Shown here: one piece after another, positions 26,301 to 41,300 of the stretch
Layout: each line of letters starts with the position of its first letter
Position numbering within the stretch: position 1 is the first letter of the stretch
NCBI GenBank assembly: GCA_027574665.1
Contig: CM050648.1
Location: 42,565,700-42,629,699 of the forward strand
DNA length: 64,000 nucleotides
Direction of reading: 5' to 3'
Origin: Rhynochetos jubatus
Taxonomy: Eukaryota; Chordata; Aves; Eurypygiformes; Rhynochetidae
Program-made: the position numbers and the translations under genes
The notes under the pieces: model-generated
Told to the model about the DNA's origin: nothing
Databases searched by the model: none
Seen by the model: only the letters and a program-made list of their open reading frames with translations

Positions 26301-29300
26301 TTAAAAATACACAGGGCCAGAAGATGGGTGAAAAACAGAGATAAACTCAAGTAAGAAACATACAGGCCACTGTCTCTGTTAGCAAATAAATATTTTAAGT
26401 TCCCAAAATGAGAAAATTTCTCTTTAAATTTACTGCTTGTTCTTGCAAATGATTATAGTTATATTAACGCATGATTTATTTTACTGGAAACATATGAAGA
26501 AGCTTTTGTCAGGTAAGAATACTTGTTAGAATAGTTTTCTATTAAAGAGAAAAGAATTTTCCAGAGGATGACTAATTTAGTGACACTATCATCAGCATCT
26601 CCAAAAAATCTATTGTCAGTGATCCACATTTGAAAGGAGAGAGAGTTAGAAATAAAGGAAAACTACAGACAATATTCTGTAGACTTCTAGGCTTGTGCTG
26701 TCTCCAGGAGGACTGTTGGGTTTGACTTGCACTAAGCTTGGCAGTCAATGAACTCTTAGAGCAACCTAACAGAACATCAGCAGGAGTATTTGTACACCAT
26801 TCTCCCTAGTGGTAGTGTTTCTCAAAGCACTTAGTAACACAGGTGCAGCATGTACTATGGGTTATTCATAACCTGAATAATCCAGCCACATGTAACAGCA
26901 AGTTTGTACATATAGGTAATGCATGAAAGGTTTTCCAAATTCTTGTTTCTCTGAAAATAGGTATATTTTGGCTGAATAAACATCTGTGAAAACTTTGATG
27001 TTTGGTTTGCATTAGACACACTACTTCATCATTTGCTGATGTGCAATTTTAGTGAGCCCATTTTAAAGCATGTGACATCTCAGAAGTCCATGGTCAAATT
27101 TGCAGACTCTTCAGCCATCTAATAGACGGCACATTGAAAAACTATTAACTAGACTAGGAATTGTAACAACCAGGGTAAATACATTTCACAGAGAAAATTA
27201 CATTTTCTCTTTATGTGTACAGTTGAAAATCTAGGTGGTGTAATGAGTTTTATGGTAGTCAAGAGACCAAAAAAGAATAGAGAAAGAGCAGCAACTACTA
27301 TTGTTAGAGCTTGATGAACAATTTGCCAGAGACAATTTATTTGCCAAATTTAATCCACTTTTCTCCTCTCAAGATGTCTGCAGACAATTTATGACATATA
27401 TTTCATTATAATTTTAAGAAATATAATCATTATTAATAATGTAGCTAATATTTTTGTGGATTCATTTCAGACCATGGATTAGTCATAAAACATAGGAAAT
27501 ACTTGAGTTGTTGATAGGTCTTGTATGTCACATGATACACTCTCTTAGCTGATTTACAAACAGGGACCTTTTAGTTACTAGAGGCTTAATTCTTCTGCAC
27601 AGAAAACACACAGCAGATAGGTAAACCTACACAATATAAAACATTTCTTTTTCATTTTCCCTTAGAGAAAAACGTTAATTGTGTTTTAGTTACTAACAGC
27701 AAATTAGGTTTGAATGGAGAAAAGTCACCTTAAGTATTGATAGTAATACATATTATCTAATTCAGCAGCACTTATATTGCATTTTCTCAGAATAGTATTA
27801 AACCAATTTGTGTCTGTATGTACAGCCCACTAAATCTTCTTAACTAACACTATCTGGAGAAAGAAACGTATTCTCCAGGTCTGAGCAGTTGAGACTGACA
27901 ATGTGAGAGCCATACAGCCTCTGTGACCCAGAAGAGCTCCCCTAGCAAAACCAGAACTGACACACTTCGTACTTCCTGGATAAGAAGAATTCTTAAAAAA
28001 CAATTATTCCAGCAACCTTTTCAGACTATTTAAAGTTTCATTCTTGTTAAGTCCTTTTCAAATTTTTTCAGATGTATCTTTTTATCCTGGCACCCCCATT
28101 GCATTTGAATCTATGACCCGGGCTGACTTTATACAGTACCCTTCATTGTCAGTGCTGGCAATGCGTTGTCTGTAGCAGTTGCAATAGCTCTTGGAATAGA
28201 AGAAGCATTTGAGCAGTCACTATGCAATATTTACCTTTATAAATGCCAATCATTGTATAGGCTCAGTATTGAGACTTGATGGTTGGTTAATGACGATATT
28301 CCCAGAAGAACTGGAAACGGCAAGTCAAGACACACCATATGCTTAATTTCATCAACCTGTATGCTCAAGTGATTTCCCATACTGCTAATGTTGCTATCAT
28401 TTTAATAGGCTTTTATTGGAAAAGGAGTTAGACTGTCTACATAAAGGACCTTTTCTATTAAGCTTAGCAAACCTATTGATTTGCTGCCTGATTATTTTGA
28501 TCTCACTTGTTAATCTGGAGAAACTCTACTGAAGACAAAAGAGTTTTAGCTAGCACAGGGAGGCAAAATCAAGGCGTTACCCATCGGACTGTGATCCCAT
28601 GGGCTCTCCCAGTTGTGCTGAACTGAACTCCCCCACCCTGTCCCAAATGCTTGTCACATCACTGCTGTCTCTTTGATTGAGATTATCACCTTTTTATCCA
28701 TGCCAGCATAACCACCCTATCAGCTTCTCTCCAGCCAGATATTATCAAGATAGACCAACTAGAAATACCTAAATTATTAACACCATTAATTGCTTAAACT
28801 AAATACACATTTGGACAGTGTGAATGTCACTGTGCCAGCAGACTTAAGGAGTGGAAGCATTGGGTGGTAAGCAGCAGCGATGACAAGCACTGGTAGCAGT
28901 ACTGTCTTCGCCCAGCTCAGTGGAAGGATGAACTGCCCGTGACCTCAGCATTCTGTAATCTGTGCCCAGTGCAAACACTTCTTTAAAAACAGGGTTTTCC
29001 ACGCATCTTAAAAAGCCAACCCCGAACTTCCTCCTAAATTCACATATTTTTGCATGCATGTTTTTATTTTATGTTAAATTCTCGTCCAGAAATTCATTGA
29101 AAAACTTTATCTTTACATGAAAAAAAAATTAATTTAAATTACAGTGAATGCATAATTAGAGGTTTCTGATAACCTACAATTATCATGGTTCATCCATCTT
29201 CAACATGATTAGTAAAAAATAGATGAAAGAATAGGGACTGTAAAAAAACCCAAATAATATTTGCCCTGAACTGACCTTATGTTAATTTTCTTAGTATAAC

Positions 29301-32300
29301 TGGAACAGAATCTTTTTGAAAGAAGATTTGTATGCATAGAACAGCAACAGGACTAAGAAAGAATAGGGGTACATTATAATAATCAGCAGCTATGACCATT
29401 CAACTAACTTTTAAAAGGCATTTCAATCAAGGAAAAGGCATTTAATAAAATGCAGGAGGAGTGCTATAGAGACCAACATCATCAGTCACATCCAATGTAA
29501 GAACACATTATATTACACAATAGAAATTTAAAACAAACAAGCAAACAAGAACAACAAAAAAAAACCCCACAAACAACACAGCAAAACAAAACAAAACAAA
29601 ACAAAACTAAATACTGACATCACTTGGGACAAATTTGAAGCAATCTGATGCAGCCTGGTTGCTGGAGTGGTTTAAGTCCAAGTCTGAGGTCTGGTTTAAC
29701 AGGCAAAGAAAATAGGATGGATGTAATTTTCTTCAACTTCAGTAATGTATATGATTGTACAACATTTTTATTGAGACACCACAATCCAATATTCAAATTA
29801 TTTTCAGGTGAGCTCAACCTGGCTGATAATAGGACAATAAAATGCCAAATGGTAAATCCCCAAGTACAGCTGTAAATAGAGAATATTTTCAAGCACATTT
29901 CATGGTAGTAAGGCCAGTTAAGAAGCTTATGCTCTTTAATGTTATCCTAAGTTCACTGGAAGAAAAAAAGATTTCAGAGATGATGCAAAAACAATTGCTA
30001 GTTATGGCACTTGAAGAAGTAGGGTGATAAATTGAAGAGTGCTCTGAAAAGATTTGTGAGAGTTAATGAATCACTGGAAAGCCTGCCTTCCAGTGAATCA
30101 AGCATCCTAATCTATTTGACTTGTCAAAGGCATACTGATTTGCTTATTGTCATAAATACTGTCAAAGGCAGCAGAAATTTGGTATGAGAGCACTATCCAG
30201 GCTAAGAGTCAAAATCATGACAAAATCCAGTTCCTAAAAGTTAAAACTTGACAAATTTAGACCAAAAATAGTGCAATCTTTTTTAAAAAATAAGGGTATT
30301 TGAGCTTTGAAACAGCTTTCCAATTAGACAAACACTTCAACACTGGAAGCCATTTATTCTGAGTTAGATATATTTTCTGAACTATTTAACTTGAATTGCA
30401 GCTAATTCAGTTTTTGCTGCACTGAGGAAAATGACTGAATATTTTATTTACTGAATAATGCAGACTTGGATTGTCCATAACTATTTTAGAATATTTGATA
30501 AGTCAAGCTAATAGTCAGCTGTATTTTATTTTAAAATTATGGGTTTTATTAAAAAACTGTAATAAATCTGACATAGAATTCACTCACCCAACTTTACCTG
30601 TCTAAAACAAGTCTATAGGCAGAACATGGGTTAATTTTCTTGTAAAATCTTGTGAAAGAAGCAGGCAGTCTCTGAGGACAATTAATTTCATTTTAAGATA
30701 AATGTCCAAATAAAGAGAGAATGAAGCTACCTCCTAGACACATCTACTTCTAGAACAAATGTGCACATTACAGGCAACTGAAGCTAAGTGAGAAGTGTTT
30801 CTGCTTTAGAAATGTACTTTACTTTTGAGCTCTATATAGCCAGAAGGACACCACACGCACAGCCCCATCCCAAGGGCTTCATTTTAGGGTTAATTCATTT
30901 TGTCCAATTTTTAATTTTTGGCAACAAAGTTTTACTTCCCCCCCCCCCGCAAGAATATGTCAGGAAAACGAAATGAATTATTCACACAGTTTCAATCCAT
31001 TGGCCAGTGTCATGTAGGCAAACCAGGCGACTGTAATGGTATGTTCTAGCTCCACCTCCTACAAATCCACTCCTAACTGGCTGTAACTGCTGACTGGGGA
31101 ATACCATCCTGGAGGTATCACCAAGAATTGCACATGTGTCAGAAATCTGCCACTGTCTCCCTAGGGTTATAAAAAGCTCTAGTTACATTCTTTCTTTCTG
31201 CTTTTCTCCTCAGAGTTTCTGACAACTTTGCCAGTCTTTCCTTCATATGATGGTATTCCATATTTTCCTAGTTCCCACCTGAATAAGCCTTCTGCTCGAT
31301 GACCAGACCATTTTACTGTTCACTTCTACACTACAATAACTTGACTAGCAGCCTAGGATTATGATTAATACATTTGGATCAATAGAATTTTTACAACTAT
31401 TTAATCAATGTGTCAGACATGCTTTCCACAATAGAAGGTTTGTCTGCAATTACAAAATAGTAGTATTCTAAACGTGATGTGATGTGGACACTGTAGACAA
31501 GTACTGACTTCCTTCTAGTGGCCACAGTAGAGTGTCCCACACTCCTTTTCAGTGTATTTTGGCACACGTGGACGTTTTCCTGAAGTAATTTTTAAAATTG
31601 CCAATGCTTAATCTGTGAGTACTGAAACTGAACACCAACAGTCACCTCTCTCTGACAATTTTTGTATGTGCTGCAGTTACCATGGTACCAACCTGAGCAG
31701 TTGATGTCTAAATATAGGGCAGGATAAAGGATATATCTTTTCAACAACTAATAGAATGAAGTAAAAATTCAAGGAGATTTTCTGCTTCAGTAACTTAGAA
31801 TACTTAAAATACTGGCCACTTTCCTCATACAGAGATTAAAATATTTAAATATCAGTCATAATATATTCAGTGTAGTTTACTGGCTTTGATGGAATTTATC
31901 TGAAAAAAAGCCACATTCTCAAAGAGGAAACTTATGGGCAACTCACCGCCATATGACAGAGCATACAGCAAGTTTATCAACAACCATATAAAGAGGCACA
32001 CAGCATTTCATTTTCTGAAAAATGTTGGGTGCCAGCAGCAATATGGAGATACCGTGAGGATTTCACACAAGTGGGCCCTGGTTTTTACAGAATGTCTGCA
32101 CTTAGTGTACTTGGTCCAAAAAAAGTGTTTGTAGTGGGTAACGTTTATCAGACACTTCAGCTGACTGATGAAGTATGAATCAACAGTATTAGGATTTCAT
32201 GAAAGCTGAACTGCATGAAGAAGCACGCTGAGATTGCTTTGTCTATCCTGTCAGTTTTTAGGAGAACATCAAACAAGGCGTCAGTGTCATAGCAGTTTGA

Positions 32301-35300
32301 AAGAATACGGTTCTTGCAGCACTAGTCCTCACACTCATTTGTCCGAGTAGATCACCAGAAGCTCAGCTCTCTCAGTGATGGTGGTACTCTCTCAGATATG
32401 GGGTGAGCTACAGGGAGCTTACTGATGAATTAATAATTTCATACGCTGGTGAATTAATAATTTCATACGCATTACTTTTTATGGTTTCACAGGTGTAAGG
32501 ACTTCAGAAAGACACAAAGCAATTTTTCAGATAAAAGAAGCTAATTTAGTCTTTTACTATCCTGTAACTCAGTTCATGTAAATAAAAGACCTGTTAAATG
32601 AGAGCGGCACAACTACATTCCACTGCAATGTCCCCTGAATATTTCAACATGTCTATGTATTTCTGCATTGCTAAACTGTTGTTTATAGCAGGCCTGACAT
32701 TCTGTGAGCTTAACACCATATTTTGATGTGATTTCTAACAGAAACACTGTTCCAGTTCACTAGCTGTTACTGTATAGTCAGGGGGAAAATTATTGCAAGG
32801 AAAGGCACATTTTAAAATGTCAGAACAACTGTTAAGATTCAAAATGCATATTCTTTGCCTGTTATATTCCAAAATCCCCTAAACCACCAAGTCCAGATTC
32901 TCTGACTGCAGGGGTGCTCGGCACAATATGTGATTGGGCTGGTATAGAAAGAGACACTCTACACTTGAGAGTCTTTTTGGAGATCACTTATAAAGGGAAG
33001 AAAACATTGGGAAATTTCCAAAACATGTCATGAACAAAATGTTGTTGCAAAGGCAGGCGTCTTGGTTGCAGAATCAACTTACACTTTGCCAATTAACCAA
33101 ATACCTGTATTTTATTTTCACAGAACAAGGAGCAAATTGAGACTTTTCTGTTTCCCTATTACTTACCTATAAGCAATTTCTTTTTAGGGTCCTAAAATAT
33201 TTCTATGCTGCTAGCTACTTTTAGAAACATAAGGATACTGCGTTACATTCACACAGCTCCTATAAAATGTCAAATAAGTAATGAAGAGATGAGTATATGC
33301 CAGCTCTGCCTTTTACTCTGTAAAAGAGAAAAATTCTGTGCCATGCTGAAGTAGATGCAAATACTATAAACATACCCTTCAGGTTATGAATCTTTGTAGT
33401 TCATTTCTGGTCTATCAGGGAACCTTACTGGATGGGCATCCCTAGTCCCTCTTCTTTAAAAACTACCAGGCTAGAAATCAGATTGCTCACTTGTGGAATT
33501 ATGTTTTAAGCAGAAATCCAGTGAAACTTACATTAAACTAACTTTACTCTATGAGGACAAAAGGACTGCAGCTCTAAAATCCAATAAAGTAATTTTATCA
33601 ATAAACCATAATCTGAATTTTAACATTAGGAAAGAGAAATATGCCTTGATCAAAACTGAGTACCCTCATCCACAAGTATTCAGTCCCTTAAAAATAAAGA
33701 TTTCAACTCTCACACTTTTCTTATGAATAAGCATTTCAGGTAGGTAAATCAACAGATAATTACCCCCTTCAACTCCCACTGAATTAGTGAGGCCGGGGTT
33801 TGTTAGGAGCTGAGTTCCTCCTAATCCCACACATCAACCAAACCTTCTGCTTTGGTTATCAATCTAAGCTGATTTGCAAGATCCTTTCCTTAGAGAAACT
33901 CTCATGCATTTGGCAGCCAACAGCAGCAGAAGGATATAGTTTACTGTATGATATTTCCAAAAGGGGGACAGATTAGAATACCATAATCACAGTATTCACT
34001 GAGGTTTCAGAAAGGTAGAAGAGTGCACACACTGGAAGAAAGACAGGTAGCACTCCAATGTAAAATATGCTCAGCATTTCTGGTTGCAAGACACTGGTGT
34101 TTCTTTTTCCAAACTTTAACCATTCCAACACAGATTTTCTGAAATGGATGTTTGTTTCAGAATCGTTACTATATTGTTTTAATCCTCAAATTTGTTTTAA
34201 TATAAACATCTACAGAAAACACACTTTGTTTATTCCATGTTTTAAAAATCTAGTGACCTTTTCAGATGAAAATTTTACTCCCTCTATGCAGAGCTTCCAA
34301 CAGGGACAAGGTTTTATGTCAAAACCATGCATTTTTCTGTAAGTCTGATGATGTTTCTGCAGCACATTCAGTAACTAAATTCCCTCTAATTTCTGTTTAT
34401 ACTGGCAATGCTACAGGCAAATGCATCTCTGGAAGCTATGCTGGTTGTGGAATGGTCCACACCTACAAGCTGCGAGACTCACTCCTGCACAGCAAGTGAA
34501 TGACTGTCTTGCTAGACCTAAGAAAACTATGGAGGGCAGTGGCTGGCTGGCTGGAGAGAGACCAAGCGCCAGGCTGAGGGGTAGACTGACAGTGGAAAGG
34601 CAAAATCCAGGGAAAGGACCCTTAGTTTGAAGAACGGCATGGGAAGAAAAGAGGTATTGAAGGAAACAGATTTTGTTTATAACTCTATGGTTAAGCAAAT
34701 ATGCAGAAAAACCACTGACATGACACTGAGACCTTCAGTATTTGCAAAATTGAAGCTAAAAGCACTTGACATAGTCACTTTGCTATTTTATCAGTGTTGT
34801 TAGCATCAGCTGCAAAAGCATCAGTATTTTCCATGTAAGATGGATCTAGATAGCCACATACACTTGCGCTTAGAATCACAAGGCATTGAAAACTGGACTG
34901 GTAGACTCTATCTGACTCCCACTGAGGCCCTGTGAATTGGACTGGGTTACAAAAGTGCAAAATATCATTCAGAAATTATAAGCATACCTTTCCTTTAGTG
35001 AAATTATCATCGCCTTTTCTGAATAATTTTCTTCTGCCAGTATCTCCCAAAAGGCCTTGCAGCGTGACATACACGTCTGCATCTGTTCCTGACCCAGGGA
35101 CTGATCCCGTAGTGATACAGAGAACATAGATTTTCACTGTTGGGAAAAAGAGATCAGAGATTTACAAAAGTTTAATCAGTTAAAAAACACGTTATTTAAT
35201 AAATTACTACCATTATGTTTTCATTCTCGGTCCTGCCCAGAGAGATCGAAAGGCCAAGGTATATTACAATGCTTAGAAAAGCATACAGAAGCATTGTAAT

Positions 35301-38300
35301 TAAAATTTAAGAACCACTATTATACAGAATAATAAACTAAATATTTTGTGAGTGGGTCTGAAACACAGGCAGGAGAGAAAATGAAAGACAAAATAAACAC
35401 ATCACAAATTGTTATAAAAATGTGTAAATAATACTCTACCACACACTCGCATGCATTTAAATATGTAACACTCCTATGAAGCAGTTCCTAGGCTATGGAT
35501 GATACTAAATTACTCAAAAAGCATGTCTTTGCTCTGAGCCTTACAGAGCAGAAATGAAGCTGAACTCTGTCAGAAAGATGGCAACTTCTGTATTTCTTCT
35601 GGATCATGGTCCAGTCAGTGTCTGGTCACTCTACACTGTACCAGTTGCAGTTATTGGCCTCAGCAGAGGCTTTCCAGAAAAGTTGTGTGTTCTCTGACAT
35701 GTCATCTTGCTTACAACTCTTCAGCTAAGTATTTCTTGGATGATCTCATCAATGCTTATAAATATCTAAAGGGCGGGTGTCAAGAGGATGGGGCCAGACT
35801 CTTTTCAGTGGTGCCCAGCAACAGGCCAGGGGGCAACTGGCACAAACTGGACCACAGAAAGTTCCACCTATGCTTCTTCACTCTGAGGGTGCCAGAGCAC
35901 TGGGACAGGCTGCCCAGAGAGGTTGTGGAGTCTCCTTCCCTGGAGATGTTCAATACCCACCTGGATGCGTTCCTGTGTGGTCTGTTCTAGATGAACCTGC
36001 CTCGTCAGGGGAGTTGGACTAGATGATCTCCAGAGGACCCTTCCAACCCTGACTATTCTGTGATTCTGTGACTGTTGATATTAAGTGTCTGTTTGTAGTC
36101 CCAGAGAAATGTATGACACACAGGTGATCTGCCTCCCAAAATAAGAAAAAAGCCACATCTCCAAAACATTCAATTGAAAAAGAGAAAACAATATGGGGAG
36201 AAGGCAAAGAAAACAATAGCTGTCCTCATGTTAAATGTTCCTCAGAAAGAGAAGCAGCATTTGTAAAGATTTAAATATATGTACTCTTCCAGGAAAAAAA
36301 AAAAAAAAAAAATTAAAAGACAAGAAGCCTTCCCAGCAAATATGCCAGCAGTACTCTTCAAATTCTTAAGTAGCTTCTGCCCGAGTGATTTTTTTTGAGA
36401 CTAACTTTGAAAGCACAGCAGAAAAGGCAAGGAATACACAGATTACTTGTGCTATTGATCTAAGCCCTTAACTCCTGGGAAACACTTGGAGGACACTGGG
36501 ATAGTCTCATGGTAGAATATCCATTTAGGAGAAGAGTCTTCCATTCTTCACTAACTTTAGGTATAAAACCTCCTAAGAAACACAGAGCAAGCTAAAAATA
36601 TCCAGTCTTGAGGTGCCCAAAGCACAACTCTCATGAAGGACATATAACCACTAGGTCACAGAGGAAGAATGCCTGAAATACTAGGAACACAGAAGAGCTT
36701 CTGTGGTAAGCAGCCATGGATCTCCTTCTTATCTGAAATTACAGTATGAGACTTATTCCCTCTTCATTTCCTTTGTTTCCTCTGGGAGATAACCAAATCC
36801 TATTGTTGAGAAAGAGCTGAACTCTAAGTACTGTTCAAAACTTTTTTAGTATTTTCAGTGCTGTATGCTTGTTCTTTTATGTGTCACAAACAGATACCAA
36901 TCAGACTTGAATGCACAATGCTCAGTTACAGGGACTGAGATATTTTTATTAAGCACTGGAGTGGATTGGACTTAGCCACGCATCACTAGCTAAAATGAAT
37001 GATAAGTATCTGCTAAATCCTTTGTACTGCTCAGAAAATCTTAGCTATCATCACTGACCAAATCTTCTTGAGTGTTTCTGATTTGTGACAAACCTGCTAG
37101 AAAAGGAGATCCAGCTGTGAGAACTGGAAGCTCAGCCACTCTTCTTCCTTCTTCATCTGCAAAGTTGCGACAAAATGGAAACTCTACCACATTTTCACTT
37201 TCTCTGTGTTGAAGTTTTACCTTAGCAAATAGCAAAAAGAAATCCCTTCAGCATCTGTTGTACTCTAAAAGAGACTGTAGCAAAAGACATACTGTTGAAC
37301 AGCTATGATACATCGTATCAATATTAAAAAAGAAAAGGAAATAAATTTTTCTAAAATCTTTTGAAAAGAGCCTTTTAAAAGAGGATTAGATATCTTTCCC
37401 ACTTAAAAATAAATAAAATGTTGTCAACAGCATTGCTGTAGAGACTCCAGTAAGGGAAAAAATATTTGGAATGGTTCAAAAAGGTTCCTTTATGTCACTT
37501 ATTCATCCAGCATATGGAAGTAAAAGAAGTGTTGATGTGCCTATTTCAGCTTGTAAGAAATGTCACTATGCCACAACATTTTTCAATGCAGCATGTTTTC
37601 TCATTCTAAATAACAAGAGGAAGAAAATGAAGTTTTTCTGGTAAAAACTGAAAAATGGAAATTAAGAATGCTTTATGGCATGTATACATATCTGGACATA
37701 TGTATCATATGAATATATAGAGCATGTTACTAATTTTTTTTAATCTTGATGCAATTATTTATATAAAGTAATAAAAGAGTGATCCTGAGCTAAGTAGCTT
37801 AGACTTACTATAAGAAAACATATTTTAATAATGAGCTACACTATGAGATAAAGTACCATTTTCTAAGCTATTTAAAGCTAGATCAGGCAACATATTTGAA
37901 AATATGTTGCAGGAAGTAACCTGGCTTTGAAAAGGGCACTGAGAATTCACTCATACATTTCGTCATGACCTAACTCACTAAAATGACCAAACCCTTAACC
38001 CAGTAAACTCAACCATCTAAGCAATTGTCACTGGGAGACAGTAGCATTATTTTTTCTTTAAAAGACTCCTATCATTTTTCATTATCACAGAAACCTTGAA
38101 AAGATTTTTTAAAATGCAGTGAATATAATGTTAATAAAACTTCCCTTCCATACATCCACATTCCTGACCCATCTCTTGAAAATCAGATTTCATTTACAGT
38201 GTTTTATTTCTCCAAGAAGTGAAAGAATAATAAAGATGTTAGCTATTACATGCTTCAGAAATAAATAAATCTTAATTAATTTTGTTCTGGACATTATTTT

Positions 38301-41300
38301 ATACTGATTTCAATTTCCTCAAAAACATCAAGAGAATTATTGTGTAGTTATGGTTATAAAAGCGAATTCTGAATCTAAATATGGAATTCAATCAACTGCA
38401 CCTGCATTTACTTATGATAGAAGAGGGAAACCTCAGACTCTCTGTGAGGTGCAGTCTTGTAAAATCAAAACAAAATCACGTAGAAATGATCATCCTGGTT
38501 CTAACCAGCAGTGTAAATAGATTGCTAACCTGTTTTTAATAACAGATATTATCCACAGCCTCTTATACCAACCTAGTTGTTTCATACAAGGATTCAGTCA
38601 CTCCTGCTATGGAATCCATAGAATAACAGAAGAAATTCCTTCTTAAAAGCCCAATAATTTACATATAACCCAAGGCAGGGATATTTATAATTTTTCTCTT
38701 TTTAATCCTTATTAATATAAATATGCATCTTTTCCTTACCAATATAAATTACCTTGATCTTTTTCTAACTCAGCTTTGAGTCATTGTTCTGAGCTAATGA
38801 AGTAAAACAGGCTAACAGAACACTGTTTTCAATTGCCAACTTCCTGTTCTGAAATGTTTACTGTGATCCACTCTCTCCTACAATATCCAAGGAGCAGTCC
38901 TAATTTTATCAATAGATTTCTTAGATTATTATTTCATCTGGCTACGAAGAAGAAATTAACAACCTGCCTACCATTTAAATGTCAGAGGTTCAGCTTACTA
39001 GTATCATGTAGTGATGCAAAATACAAACATTAATGGACAAAAGTGTGTCTGCAATTTGAAAGAAGATGATTCTTTCCCTTAGAATTCTTTTTATTTTGCC
39101 AGCATAAGAGGATAAAGATATTTTTTATATAGTGAAGTGCCACAGCAATTTCAGTGCAATGTCAGATTTTAGCTTCAGCATCTTGGACATTAGAAGAAAG
39201 ATTGTCACTTTTGCTATTCACTTCTTTTTTTCACATGCCAACTTAAAAGGCAGATATTTTCATCAAAAGGCGTATCTAGTGTCTGGCTTAATTATTTGCC
39301 TTGAATCACCGAGTCTACAACATATAACAGCCAATTTGGAGTTATGTAAATACTGCAGCGTATGCCAGTGGGTACAGTTCTGAAAAGACACTGCTGGATA
39401 TGTTATAGATGAAGACACGTTTGCATATACACCCTTTAGAAATCCATACAAGTTTACAAGATTTTTGTTATTCATAGCTATCCCAGTAAGTGTTTTGAGC
39501 AGTCTCTGAAGTTATCACTCTACAAGTGTCATTACCAGCTGCACCTACTTTTGTAAAATAAAACATATGTAATTTCAGACAGAACTGGAAACTGACAACA
39601 ATAACCATAAACTATGAGAAAAGGGAGAATTTTACAATAAAGACACAATAAGTAATTGCTTTTGGTTTTGTTTTTTACCTCATGGCAATGCCAAGTCTCT
39701 CCTTCTCCAGCTTCTTCAATTTCTAGACGAACTTTGAATATAGTACTGAATTTCTTACTTAGTTCAATTGAAGTCTCATAAATCTGCTGGTTTTTAAGGG
39801 ATCCTCTGGGGAATATGACTGAAGTAGAGGTACCTTTTTCACCACATATAGTTAGAGACATTTTAGGATTTATGGAACTAGAAGAGATATCACTAGTTGT
39901 GACAAGGACATCCCAAATCCCTGTTGAAACAAAACAACAGAAAAAAATAAATAGGTTTGCTGAATATCCAAAATAATGCAGCAATTTTCAACAAGCTGAG
40001 TTAGTGAGTGAGTAGCAACTCACCTTTGCACTGAGCCAAAATATTGGCATGTAACACGTTTACTCATTATCACTGATTGAGTGAGAAGTAGATTTGGACA
40101 CCAGCCCTTCCATACTGCTAGCTGACCCTTCGGAGATGGACCAGCCCAGTAGCACTATGCAGATAAAACTGCCAGTTCCATATTAGAGACTTATGAACAG
40201 CCATGCCAATCTGTTGATTTTTTCCCCTCATAAATGTTTACTTTAATGAATCTGATTTCTTTTCTTACTAATCGCTTCTCAAAAGCAGCATATATTCTAC
40301 TCGATGGTACAGGTTATCAGGTTTGCCTTTGGTAAGGAGAGGGTGTTTGTTCATTTTAACTTTCTCATGAGCTACTTAATCTGGAATGTTAAAATTTGCT
40401 ACTATTTTTCTATAACAAGGTGCTGATAAGATAAACTGGTTCAGATCCTGAAATGTGACATTTTTAACACAGGTCACCACAATTACCGTGACAGCAAAGC
40501 ACCAAACTTTATCCATTTCTTCTGTGAGGAAGTGATGGTTGCTGAGAGATTAAAAATATTTCTATATAACAGCACATAGATTTTTTCAAGATTAAGGACA
40601 CAGAAAACACCCAAAACCTGAAGTTTTACTTTTAAAAAAAAAATTGCAAAATTATATTGAAAAAGAATAGTATCTTGTGTTCGAACTAAGGTCTGGCTTG
40701 AATCCCTTAGTCTCTTAAACGTTCTAGATGAACTGGCAGTCACCTGAAGGCTCATAAGGACTGCAGACTGATACCAGGTAGGCTTCTCAGTAACTTCTGT
40801 AACTTTATACTAAACAGATATTTAGCTAAATATCCAATCAACAGGACAGTTTTCAATATCAGAAGCTTGTACCCATCAAAAAAATCCCACTGATTTAGCT
40901 AGCTTTAAATTCTAATTTGTCTTAATAGAATGTATGGAAAATTCACGGTTATGAAAATCATGTTTTCCATTTTAAAAGATTATGACTGCTAAAGAGAAGG
41001 ACTGGCTGCTTCGGTTGGTGCAGAATTGAGCATGACCATTTTTTTATTAAAATGACTTAGCTTTATTTGTGCAAAATGAGGCAAAGTATGGATTTAATAA
41101 TTTCAAATAGCTATTTTGTAAAACAAGGTATTTGAGTAATGGAAACAGTGACTTTCTGAGTTTATGTCCATAGTCCAGTAAAGTCCAGCTTCCTAACCAC
41201 AACAAGGCAAATCTTTATCTCCTACTATAAACTAATGCAAATAAAGCTTTATTGCTTTAGATTAGGTGAGGATCATTCTGTGCCATAAATTCAGGACTTG

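Larger units (their letters stand above)
24374..34987. other. Large (10.6 kb) intron without recognised gene
   Basis: The flanking exons join in phase 0 and make a complete PLAT 5, so no exon is missing here. It contains an A/C-rich simple repeat (29531-29607), a poly-C run near 30938-30949 and a 24-bp duplication (32426-32470). No LINE, LTR or coding family was recognised, which is unusual for an intron of this length in this gene. Confidence 0.6.

Noticed and set aside
28844..29059. 71-codon minus-strand open frame in the large intron
   Set aside because: Flanking PLAT 5 exons already join perfectly; no domain resemblance.
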